A stretch of DNA of 64,000 nucleotides from Scleromitrula shiraiana (taxonomy: Eukaryota; Ascomycota; Leotiomycetes; Helotiales; Sclerotiniaceae). The first letter of the stretch is position 1; each line of letters opens with the position of its first letter. Position numbers and translations under genes: made by a program. Of this stretch, positions 10,433 through 21,400 are shown piece by piece. The stretch is taken from NCBI GenBank assembly GCA_028455995.1, contig JABELC010000005.1, forward strand, positions 3,534,001-3,598,000. Reading direction: 5' to 3'. The notes under the pieces are model-generated. The model saw nothing but the letters and a program-made list of their open reading frames with translations. It was not told the DNA's origin and did not search any database.

Positions 10433-12239
10433 ATGGGTTCAGTACAGACGGAAGAGGTTGATGTTTTATTGGTGGGAGCGGGATTTGGCTCTTTCACTAT
10501 GATAAATAGGTTAGTTCTCTTCACAAGCAGGAGAGGTACGAGATAGAACTGTTAAAACTAATCCAATCGTTAGACTTCGTAAACAAGGACTAAACTGTAG
10601 AATTTACGAGAAGGGTTCAAAGAGTGGTGGCATTTGGTACTGGAATTGTTATGTAAGAGCCAATCCTTCCTTCCACCAAGCACACCCTTCTAGAATAAAT
10701 GCTAACACATAACTCAAGCCCGGAGCACGAGTCGATTCCGATTCACCCATCTACCAATTGTTTGACAAAGAATTATGGGAAGATTTCACCTTCAAGGAAC
10801 GCTACGCAGGAGGAAAAGAACTTCGCCGGTATTTCGAGTATATTGATCAGAAATGGAATGTCAGCAAAGATGTGGAATATGACAAACATGTTGACGGTGC
10901 TACATTTGATAAAAGTCGAAACCAATGGCTTGTTGAATGTTCAGACGGTTCGGAGATCTATTGTAGATGGTTCATTCCTTGCATAGGATTTGCATCTCGT
11001 CGATACACACCACCTGTCAATGGCCTGAGCAATTTCAAGGGCGACATATATCATACAGCAGTATGGCCACAACACGGTGTAAACATGAAGAACAAACGAG
11101 TTGCTCAAATAGGAACTGGAGCAAGTGGAATCCAGGTGGCCCAAACAATCGGTCCAACAGTATCTCACCTAACCGTCTTTCAACGAACACCTAACTACTG
11201 TCTTCCAATGAACCAGCGCCCTCTCAACGAAGAAGAAGAGAAGCAAAAGAAAGCCTCTGGCAAATACGAGGAAGATTTCGCCATAACCCGCACCACATTC
11301 GCCGGCTTCCAATACGATTTCAGCGAAAAGAACACCTTTGACGACACACCCGAAGAGCGGGAAAAGTTCTTCAACAACCTCATGAACGAACAAGGTGGTT
11401 TCAGATTCTGGCTCAACACATACAAAGACATGTTATTCTCACTCGAAGCCAACAACGAAGCCTACAACTTCTGGCGCAAATCCGTCATTAAGCGAATTCC
11501 CGATCCCAAGAAACAAGAACTTCTCGCACCCAAGAACCCCCCTCATCCATGGGGAACCAAACGCCCTTCCCTAGAACAAAATGTGTACGAGGTATTTTCC
11601 CTCCCTCATGTCGATATAGTCGATGTAAACGCTACGCCCATTCTCGAAGTCACGCCCACTGGAATCCGCACTTCAGAAGGGACAGTAGACTTCGACATCC
11701 TAATCCTCGCCACCGGATTCGATTCCGTAACCGGCTCCCTCGCTCAACTCAATATCCGCGGTACAAACGATGAGACCATTGCAGAGAAATGGAAAGATGG
11801 AACGAAAACTAGCATGGGCATCGCCATGCATGGATTCCCTAATATGTTCTTCTTGTATGGACCACAAGCTCCCACGGCCTTTAGTAATGGACCGAGTTGT
11901 ACGCAGTTCCAGGCGGAGTGGATCGAGAGTACGTTGAAGGGGTTGGAGGAGAAGGGGGTTAAGTATTTCGAGGCTAAGGATGAAGCGGAGAAGGAGTGGT
12001 GTGTTAGGATGAAGAACGAGTGGGAGAAGAGTTTGTTTCCTATGGCAAAGAGTTGGTATCAGGGAGCTAATATTCCGGGGAGGAAAGTTGAACCACTTAA
12101 TTGGTATGTTTATCTTTTCGTAAACTTTGCTTGATTCTTGTTGCTAATATGTGGATTTAGGGCGGGTGGTATGCCGGAGTATACGGCTTCTTTGGCTCGT
12201 AGTTGTGAGAATGATTACCAAGGATGGATTGTCAATTAA
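10433..12239 (+). CDS. Baeyer-Villiger-type flavin monooxygenase
   Basis: Four exons, 10433-10509, 10574-10652, 10719-12103 and 12161-12239, give about 539 residues with consistent phases. Residues 15-20 read GAGFGS, the first Rossmann (FAD) motif, where the family usually ends in Gly. The BVMO motif GGIWYWNCYPGARVD lies at about 44-58, the diagnostic fingerprint F-x-G-x-x-x-H-x-x-x-W-P at 158-169 (FKGDIYHTAVWP), and the second Rossmann (NADPH) motif GTGASG at 184-189. Such enzymes insert oxygen next to a ketone (cyclohexanone/phenylacetone/steroid type) or oxidise soft heteroatoms, using NADPH and O2. The C-terminal exon ends PEYTASLARSCENDYQGW, consistent with family ends. It is intact, unlike its left neighbours. 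No signal peptide is visible, so probably cytosolic. Substrate cannot be inferred and there is no adjacent biosynthetic cluster. Confidence 0.93.
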
Positions 12240-13156
12240 ACTTAAAGAATAGATCAATAAATGGACCATTTCTTCTATTTGTTTTAGATTGGATCTGGTT
12301 AGAGGTGGCTTGCGAGGTAACCTTGATATATACTTTTATTACATTGGACTCGGGTCAATTAATACTCGAACGAGTGGGGTGCGTTCTTTTTTTTGCACTA
12401 TTGACTGATGTGCTGTATGTACTTATACTACACTGTATGTATATAATTGCTATTAAATTGAATTTGAAACATGAAACAAATACATTCGACTCAACACTTG
12501 CTCGATAAATCTTCCAAGGTTGAGAGTATTCCCCAATGGTAACACACACCACGTTGCAGATGAAAGCAGAACTCAACCACAATTCGCTCCCTTAGAAAAA
12601 AATTCCGCATGATATTTATTTACTTGCAACCGAGCGTTGACGTAACAACTATTACGATATGCAACAAAACCTATATCTTTCTGCTCGACCCTTGAGTAAT
12701 AAAAAAAAGGTATTCACTATCGCGCAAGTTAAGGTAAGGGATGAATATATCCACCGATACAAAGATTGACAGGAGAAGATATAGTCTCGCCCTTTCAGAT
12801 GATATATGATTATAGACCTATCTATTTACTGGCACTTGCTAATTTCATTGATGAATGGTTCCAGGACGAGGGAATGGAGGAGGGTTTATAACTTTGACCG
12901 CAATGTTGACAAAGAAGATAGAAATAAGGTAGGAGAAAAGTTTGTGATAAAAACTATGTTCGATATAGATATGATTTTGGAGCGTCCTCAAAAGGGTAAA
13001 AATGATATTAGATAAAAATAATGCGATCGAAAAGAAAAATCTAAAGAGTGAGTAAAAATACAAGAATTGAAGAATATGGATTTATCATTAATCTTGATGC
13101 AATAATGCCATGAATTTTAATCCTCCGAGTCTTCATATGCACCATTGAAACCTCAT
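12240..13156. other. Convergent 3' spacer
   Basis: Lies between the plus-strand monooxygenase and the minus-strand Per1-like gene, so it holds both 3' ends. Short frames here are AT-rich and lack motifs. Confidence 0.5.
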
Positions 13157-14381
13157 CTATGCCTTTAGTCTTTGTCCAGCAATGTCATCTTGTGCGTCTT
13201 TGAGTAGAAAACTATCAAATCATTAGCATCCAGTCGACCAATCAATCTCGTCAGACACCATCACCACCAAGAGAGAAAGTCACATACTTATACCAAATCA
13301 TAGTCGGCGCCACGGTCCCCAAATGCCACAAACTATGAGCATCCAAGCAACCCCACCAAGGCGGAAAGTCGAGCAATTCCAAGCTCATCGCGAGAAAGAT
13401 CCACGCAACCACCAGTCCCGGCCATGCCGCCCACGTTCTCTTACTGTTCTTATACTTTTGAACACTGAACCAACTCCACATGCCATTTTGCAAGATTCCC
13501 ACCACCACATTCGCCGCCATATTATACGTATAATCCCAATCCCACCATTTCAAATACGCAACATGAGCCATATACAAGCACAAACAAAGCGTAGTCCACA
13601 GTCTAAGTATCGAGCCCGTTTTCTTCCCCCCTCTATCCAGTCGAAAAATTCGAATAGTAGTATAATACAATCCATATAAAACCGAGCCCCCCGCCGCAAA
13701 ATAATCCAATTGTTCTGTGAGAGCAAAATCCCTCGTATGAAAAATCATACTAAAGATCCAACTTGCCATTCCCGCATATGCCAACATGATATAATATTTT
13801 CGAAGAGAATATTCAGGGGGGATTTGAGAGGTGACTTTTGCGAGACCGTTTTGATGGGCGAGGAAGTTAAGGAGGGAAAAGAAAACTGAAAATGGTTCTT
13901 GCATGCCTAGAAATCGGTAGAAGGGCCATTTTCCATGGAATTGAACGATATCGAGGGATTGGGAGACTCGTTGATCGGTGATTATATGTTGGCAGGTGTA
14001 ATCGCATTCGGAGGGACATGTCCAGAATAGTAATCTGTGAAGGAGAGCTGTGGACGAGGGGTGGTATGTTAGATATACTAAAATGCTTGGATACGACGGG
14101 CATTTGGAAGGCAGGGGACATACGAATTGTAGTTGGTGTACTTCCAGGTCCGCAATTTTCTTGTTGACAAACCTGTTGGTGGAAACCATTTGTTAGTTAT
14201 CTGTCCCCTCAACCCTTCCCATGTAAACAAACAGGAAAGATTGAATTGACGAAGTACAACATACCTCAACACATCTTTTAAATTCAGGTAATCGATCACC
14301 ATACGAAGCATTAGAGAAACCAAATAATGTGAATGTACAAATACATAACAACAAGACGGTAAACGAATGCCTAATAATCAT
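13157..14381 (-). CDS. Per1/PGAP3-like GPI-anchor lipid remodelling protein
   Basis: Four exons (14381-14265, 14172-14124, 14047-13288, 13211-13157) give about 326 residues. Exon 1 encodes a hydrophobic signal peptide (FTVLLLCICTFTLFGF) followed by ASYGDRLPEFKRCVE, the typical start of mature Per1. Next come Cys-rich VCQQENC and RLLFWTCPSECDYTCQHIIT, then QFHGKWPFYRFLGMQEPFSV and several membrane helices. Conserved His/Asp residues of the CREST-type hydrolase fold are visible in FHTRDFALTEQLDYF and CLDAHSLWHLG. The last exon gives a cytosolic tail beginning FLLKDAQDD. Per1 in yeast removes the sn-2 acyl chain of GPI anchors in the ER (established); PGAP3 is the animal counterpart. Length and topology fit. 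Reading exon 3 straight through would replace the tail with a different 9-residue end, so the last intron is the better model. Confidence 0.93.
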
Positions 14382-14822
14382 TTTATTGTAAGTATTATAT
14401 GATCATCGTCGTAGTTGAGAGTGAGTGAGGTTGACAGTAATCCATTAGAAGTGAAATAATATATTTTAGAGATCGGATTGATAATCGATAAAGCGGCGGG
14501 AGTATTTCGGCTAATATTGCCTAGTTTCTAACTCTCTTCAATGTCCCCCAATCTACCGTCCAAAACATCTCTAAGGACATGGACATTAAGGGAACACAAG
14601 TGGTTTTCTTCCACTATATTATTCTTCATCCTTATTCAAATAGCTCTAAATACAAAGCATTGGCCTGCCCAAGCTGCCATATTATCCTTATATGTTTCAT
14701 TACCCAATCTTCTGGTTCTCTTTCTCCACTATTGATTGCCATCTTGGGTGATGCATAAAGAATCGCATGCGCTTTGACTTTGTATACATATCCAGATAAA
14801 CCTACCCCTCCATCAAATCTCA
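14382..14822. other. Spacer between Per1-like gene and tRNA
   Basis: Upstream region of the minus-strand Per1-like gene on the left and of the tRNA on the right. A 64-codon hydrophobic plus-strand frame (14541-14735) has no support. Confidence 0.4.
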
Positions 14823-14931
14823 GGGGCTGTAACTCAGTGGTAGAGTGCCTCGTTTGCATTGACAGATACGAATATCTAATTCAGTATCTCAATCTTCGAT
14901 GAAGTCCAGGGTTCGACTCCCTGCCGCTCCA
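14823..14931 (+). tRNA. tRNA-Ala (anticodon TGC) with intron
   Basis: The sequence folds as a cloverleaf: acceptor 14823-14829 with 14924-14930, D arm with AGTGGTA loop, anticodon loop TTTGCAT starting at 14853 (anticodon TGC, 14855-14857), T arm CAGGG-TTCGACT-CCCTG and discriminator A at 14931. An intron of about 37 nt (about 14859-14895) begins one base after the anticodon, the canonical nuclear tRNA intron position. The G3:U70 pair, the alanine identity element, is present (G14825 with T14928). Minor mismatches occur in the acceptor (T6:C67) and anticodon stems. Internal A-box and B-box sequences for RNA polymerase III are part of the D and T arms. Confidence 0.92.
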
Positions 14932-16290
14932 ATTCCTTTGCATTTGAAGCAGAAAATGAATATTTTTGTTCTTTTTTCGGTGGCATATTTTCGTTGAAAA
15001 ATCGTGGCGATAGGATGACCATTTGCCATTTTGGTGTTTATCGAGTCCCGTATTTTGCTCTATCCATCGGATTTCTTTAACCGTAATCCATGTTATGCTT
15101 TTGTTGGAGATGACCTACTAGTAATACCCCTTCAATCCTGTTCAATCTCTATTATTCTTCCAACAAACTCGAATCTATCTATATGACATTAGCTATTTCT
15201 TTTCCTATCTTGTTTTGTACTAGACTTTTTGTTGATGTGGAGTTAGCATCATCTCAGATCCGCTCCCAGAACTTTTCACCCCATCCCACCAAATTGATGA
15301 TATCAAACTTAGACATTCGTATACCCATTTGATTTATAAAGATAATATCGAGTAGTGCTCTTGACCTGATACATAAAATCATTACTAAGATGTGTTCCAA
15401 AAGTCATGATACGTCTCTGAGTGGTTGATAATGGATGTCTACATAATAAAATTCGCTCCCCTCAACCAAAACCCGCTCTCTTTTTGTTATCGAAGTCCAG
15501 TTTTATGTGAATTACCTTGTGGTCTCGAAGCTGTCGATATATTGTATATGTTATACATAATGGGCAAAAAACAAGAACAAAAACTTCACCACACTACTTT
15601 CACAGTTCACGCAAGAATAAAAATCATTTTCGAGGCGGCCAAATTTCTCATTATATTGCCATGACGAGGGCATAGGCTGGTAAAATCCACTAGGGATCTA
15701 CCAATTCACAATCATCAAGATTATGAACACAACTAAAGCTACAGCTACGAACCATGCATCCCAACAGAAACGGACAAAAGAGATAGTGGTGCGAAGAGGT
15801 CGCCCAACCAGTGGTTTGTTTTTGTTGTTCCCTCTCCCTCTTCAATACCCCTCCAACAAAAAAACCATACCCTAGAGTAAGTGCTTTGAGAAGAGAATTG
15901 ATAGTAAAAAGTAGAACGACAGCAACAGTAAAAATAAAGAGAATTCTTCTGCTAGTAAGGACAAGGAGAAAAGCAAGGGGGTATAACTAGAGTGGAGGAA
16001 AGAAAATAAATCTGTATCATCAAAAAAGGTAGGCCAAACCTCATGAATAGAAGTGGAATGATTTGTTGGTGCAAGCATCGCAAAATCTCCCAAAATGGTT
16101 TCCAATTTTGATTTTGGAGATGGCGAATCAATCCTCAAGACAATAATAACGCCGTGCTTGAAGAAAATACCTGATGTGAATGTTATGCAACCGGTTTAGA
16201 TAGTCTTGGGAGATTTGGAATTTCTATATTCTTGCAGTTAGTGAAACTCGAATTAAGTATCGAGAATGAAGGTAGAGTAGGTTAGTAAAA
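14932..16290. other. Spacer, mostly BTB gene 3' region
   Basis: No supported gene. An 88-codon minus-strand frame (15872-16138) encodes a Leu/Ser-rich tail without motifs and probably lies in the 3' untranslated region of the BTB gene. The region just below 16291 may contain an alternative last exon for that gene (acceptor near 16220). Confidence 0.4.
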
Positions 16291-17274
16291 TCAATAGGAC
16301 AAGGAGAAAGGGGCTAACCCAAAATCCACAATGTCATCCACATGATTGCATAAAGCCACAAAAAGGTCAAAGAAAAGTTTACCACCACTCTCCATTTCCG
16401 TCTGCATGGTTCCGCTCCTCTTAAATGTCTTACGACATCGAATGATCAAAGCAAGATAATGAGCGCGAAGTCGAGAGTCCGTGTCCGGCGTGTTGTCATA
16501 CGCATACCGAGCACTGCGAAGAATCGTAGCGACCTCAATTCCACTCTGTAGACCTTGCTTTCGAAGCGAAAGTCTTTTGAGTTCCTCGAGTCCGTACTTT
16601 TCGGCCGCACAGTATATGACGGTATCTTTTAATAGATGTTCTCCCACGCTAGAGATGTAACTTGTCGCCTCTACGGATCCGCAGCGACCGCTGGGTGATT
16701 TTTCGGGGTTAGGCGATTGCTCTGTGTCTTCAAGTTCCCAAGAGTTTCGGCGTTTGTTGTGTATCAAACGGGGGTAGTAGTCACCCTTCTGTAGACATGG
16801 ATTTAGTACGCACACATATCGAAATCATAGCATCGATCATAAAATGACAGTTCGTAGAATCAAATAAATAATAATACATACGTAAAGGTACTCAAGAACA
16901 CAAGAGAAGATTTCGGGTTCTTCATCGGGTAGAGAGATTCTCTTACTCTGCGCCTCCAGAAACTGACCTCTCAATACCGTCGCAAAATACGGCGATAATG
17001 AAAGAACATCTTCGTGCGCCGCAAAAAGTCGTCCTTCCTTCCCAACCGTAAATGTCACAATTGGAGAGGTCAATGAACTTATTGAAGAACAGTATCAGTA
17101 TACAACTTCCATATTTAGGCAACACTCTATTGAACTCCAGCCTTACCTCGCAACAGGGGAACTTTGATCAAACGACTTTTGCAATTTCGACAACTTCGAG
17201 GGATCCTTATATGATTTCTTCACTTTAATGTTCTTCTCCACACGATCATTCGATCTAAATGAGCGTTTGAACAT
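16291..17274 (-). CDS. BTB/POZ domain protein
   Basis: Three exons (17274-17147, 17077-16882, 16788-16291) give about 273 residues. A basic N-terminus (MFKRSFRSNDRVEKNIKVKK) is followed by a BTB fold: SPIVTFTVGKEGRLFAAHED, VLSLSPYFATVLRGQF, then SLPDEEPEIFSCVLEYLYKG and DYYPRLIHNKRR across the second splice. An alpha-helical C-terminal part contains DTVIYCAAEKYGLEELKRLS, the usual BTB tail helix. Such proteins are usually adaptors or self-associating scaffolds; partner unknown. The 3' end has two readings: straight to TGA at 16291-16293, or a GTTAGC donor at about 16304 splicing to an exon ending near 16190; I report the simpler one. The first acceptor is an AAG, which is acceptable. Confidence 0.85.
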
Positions 17275-18478
17275 GTTGTTAATTGGTATTGTTGTTGTGG
17301 TTGTGATCGATATAAGAATATATGGAGGGGTACATCCAATTGAACGAGTGACGAAATAGAGTAGAGGGGAAGTGGAGGGAGATAGGGAAGAGGTTTAAAA
17401 GAATTTTTTGACACACAAAATAGAAAAGATTGGCAGGGTCTCGGAAGAAATCTCAAAAAGTATCTAAAAAGACAGTATTGAGATATTCTTAGATGTTGGT
17501 GGTCGACCCGGATGGTGTGGTAAGGAAAGAAAGAAAGGGGAAGGAAAATTCACGGAGGGCACGAAAAGAGGCCTTCAATATATACATTATTGTTGACTGT
17601 CTGCCCTTTTCCAAAGTTCTGTAGTAACCTGTGGTCTTGGCAACCTTTTGAAAGTACACGTGATCATTCGGTGACCCAATTAGGTTCGAATTGTAAGGGT
17701 TAGATATATCCTCATGTTTTGATTTGTTCGTTTTGAATGCACTCAGCCTCATTCTCATATCGTGTTGATTTAATTCGTGCGTCTATACGTTTCGGAATTG
17801 GTCATGAAGGAGGTTGTACCGACCGATGGTACAGCATTCAGGTAAGCGGGCACAACTAAACCAAACGGCAAACGGCAAACTAATTTTCTTTCCGTCTTAA
17901 TGCTAGGCTTCAATTGGATATTATAGCGTCATTTGTAGTTCTACATGCGAGTAATCTTTGCATAAATTATCTAATATTGGTATCATAGTATTGGCATCAT
18001 GTTGAGTAGCATTGTTTCTCTCCTTTCCCATGCCCGGAGTGCTCCACAATGATTTTATCCTGCTCGCTACTTGCTATATTAAAGCAAACGATGATTGCAA
18101 CGTCCTCATATGAAAGTTTGCTTTCGATCTCTTGCTACGTGTTTGAGAAGGCAAACCTGTTTTTGGATTCCCGTCGTTTAGAAGTACCAGTGACAAGACT
18201 AGCAAAGTAAATTGATTAATCGCTAGTTCCCCAACTAGGGTTAACCTAAAAATTAAGAAATTGCTTGTTAATGAGCCAGTTGTTTTAGTTTGCGTTGAGT
18301 AGACTTGGTTAGATTAGGCTTATATTTTATTCCCATCTGTTGCACGTCGCATGCTAAGCATTACCTAGTACGTGGGTATACCCACCCACATAGCGCAAGC
18401 TAGTTCTAAACATAGTATGCCACTTCATACGAGTCTTCCAAACTACCCTCCTTTACACACAAATTACTCCACAACCAT
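17275..18478. other. BTB promoter side and spacer
   Basis: Upstream of the minus-strand BTB gene and downstream of the large minus-strand gene. A 89-codon minus-strand frame (17489-17758) has no motif. Nothing else is seen. Confidence 0.4.
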
Positions 18479-21400
18479 CTACATTACCAGCGCACTCTGC
18501 AAAGCCCCCATAGTAACCGCCGCCAATCCCACCATATACCCCGCTACCGCAAAAGCATCCTGAACACTATGTCCAAACTTTGCCCACAAAATCCCGATCA
18601 ACAAACTACCCAACCCAAAAACCACAAACGAAAACCCCCAAATAGCTTTCCAATCCCAGTCTTCCACAAATTGCAGTCCCCAGCCAAAGTTCGTCGCTTG
18701 CCCTGTCTTACAACAGAGTTTCTCCTTCAATTTCTTGGGAAATCGATCAAAACATACAGTATCTTCATCTGCGTGATCGGGATGCTGGAAAAGATGCATT
18801 AGGTGGTTTTCGCCCACTGGAGGGATGACTTCTGGTGGAGCAGGTAAATATCGGTAGTCTATGTGGTCTGGAGGCGGAATAACATCTTTCTGTCGGATAT
18901 CGATGAGAGAACTCTTATACATCTCGAAATGTACGAACTTAATACTTTTGATGGCACGGAATGATATATATGAAAGCCATCGACCACGCATACTTATGTA
19001 GTTTTGTCGTAATATTTTGAAAAGTGTTTGGTCGGATTTGGCACTCAGGTTATGCAGATCAAGTTGAAGTAGTCGGGTAGCGTAACGACCCTCGGCGTAG
19101 CAGAGAAGAAGATAGAGAAGTTCTGGGGCAGGGGACGGAGGAATGGTGGTATTCGATCCAGAGGTATCAAGCTCGTTTTTAGGCTCATGGGTGGGTAGAC
19201 CTGATTCGAGACTCTGTTTTGTTTGGCGGTCAAAAAGAGTGCGAAGAGACGACAATCCACTCGATAGAGATCTCCCGTAGCTGTTGATTGATGAACCTGA
19301 GCTTGTACCCTTATTCGAGAAGGAGCCGTCACGCTTGTTTATTTCTTGGTCCTCATCTTGGATTGTAATCTCGGCGGAGGACATTTCACTTCCATCAAAA
19401 AGTGAGCCGTCATTGGAGGAAGGCATTTCGTAAAGCTTGATTTCTCGACTCTGCTTTTTACTTCGATTCGAGAATAACCCACCAACACGTTTTATTTTCT
19501 GGTCATTCCCCGATTGTTTACCTCGCAATCTATGCAATGCTTCTCTAAGCCGATTCGCAGCGCCTGGTTTTAACTCAACAAAATCGTCATACAACTTTTG
19601 TCCACATTTCTATAAAAACTCGTTAGCTTTGAATCGTATAACTTTTGAGGTTGAGTAATGTTACTTACACACTGCCACTCAATCCTTGATTTCCCATTAG
19701 GGACTGGTGGTCTCCCAGCCAATGATTCAACCATCGTTACAAACTTCTGTACTGACTTCCCCATAAGAGTTGAAGTCATGATCAAATCAAATAAGGAAGT
19801 GCTAGGGTCAAGCTTTGGGTGGTGGTTTTCACGTGCGTTATTTTGTGTAGATAGATTGTTTTCAAGCAAGGCGGGGTTAGTGATAATTTCCTTGCTTCCA
19901 TCTTCTGGCATCATATTCTTCATAAGATAGTCGTCATATTCAACGTTATCGTTCTGAGATAAGCCGTTTCGTCTGAGACCGGAGGCGTCAGGATCTTGTA
20001 AGTTATGCAAATGATCTTGATCTTCCATTACCACAGAATGTACCGGTACTCTTCGAGGATCTATGAAAGCTTGTAATTTTTCTCGAAGATTATCAAACGC
20101 TTTAGATTCTTTCACGAAGTTCTCAAGCTGCTGAAAGTCATTTGAGATATCTTCTGAGCTTTCCGACGCACTATCCTCATCCCCCTCATCCAAACCAATT
20201 TCCACGATCTCATCGAGGGCATCTTGCTCGTCTATCGTATGTTCTTTAGGCGAAAAATCATTTTGTTTCTCTGCAAGGGTGTTGCATATCACGTGTGCGG
20301 AGTTTCTCGCTCGAAAACGGACTAGATGTGCAGCTTGGCGTTCTTGCTGGGTTTGAGCTTCCTTGCGGAGCTCGACTGCGAAAACTCTCATCAAACGACC
20401 AAGATTGCGTTCAAAGCGTTCTCGAGACATTCCCTGTAGAGCGTCGATGCAAAGAGGCTTGATGATACTGTCTTCCAGGAGCAAGCGGACCAGACGATCA
20501 GTGGCGTTTTGAGAGACAGCGAGAGAAGACATGGAAGAGCCTGTATTAGTTGAAATGATTGAAAATACACTTTCGGCGATTGATGCAACTGACATCGTGG
20601 CAGAAAATGAACAATCGCTTTCACTGTCACTAACATCTTCGTTGTTCTGCCTAGTTGAGACATTTAAATGTTTATGAACATCCGAAGAACTGAAATTACT
20701 GGCCGCAGTTGAGGATGAATCCTCACCGGATGGTTTGAATAATATATGTTCAACATCGCGCTTTTCTCGATCCAGAAATTCACAAATGGCTTGAATATTG
20801 TTCGCCTTATACATTTCAAGTGTCGTTCGAGGCCATCCTTGTCGGTGCAATACAACTTTTGCATCTCCCCAAACGATCTCAGCAATCTCATATCTATCGT
20901 GCGATACCGATGTTTGCTTGTCAGAAAGTACATCTTCGTTCAGCACATCGCGCTGAAAACCAAACTTGGCTTCATTTGTCAGTATTGAACGATAGACGTT
21001 ATAGGGATGGCTCGAATTTTGGATGATCTTCCTGGCAACTCCTAAAGCCGATTCAATCAACTTTTCTTCAATATCTCGAGCGTTAATGTTCAGAATAGAA
21101 GTATCTGTTTGGCTGTTTTTATGACCAGGCTCAGGTGTATTGCTGTTCAATTCAGCGTCTTCGATACTTTCTTTAAATTTTGTATCTAATCCTGACTTTG
21201 CGTAATTTTTGACTAGGGGAATAACATCGACCAGAGCGTTTATCTCTTCTTTGGAGATGCGGGATCTCTCTTCTAATGAATCAGTTGAACTCAAATGACT
21301 CGAATGTGTGGCTATGGTGAAGGTTTCTCCCTTTTCATCTGTCAAACGCGTATCCTCCACTTTCACCTTTTCGGTTTTAACTTGCGACCTTAACTTCTTT

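Noticed and set aside
14541..14735. 64-codon hydrophobic plus-strand ORF
   Set aside because: Short, no motif, in AT-rich upstream DNA.
15872..16138. 88-codon minus-strand Leu/Ser-rich ORF
   Set aside because: Compositional only; more likely the 3' region of the BTB gene.
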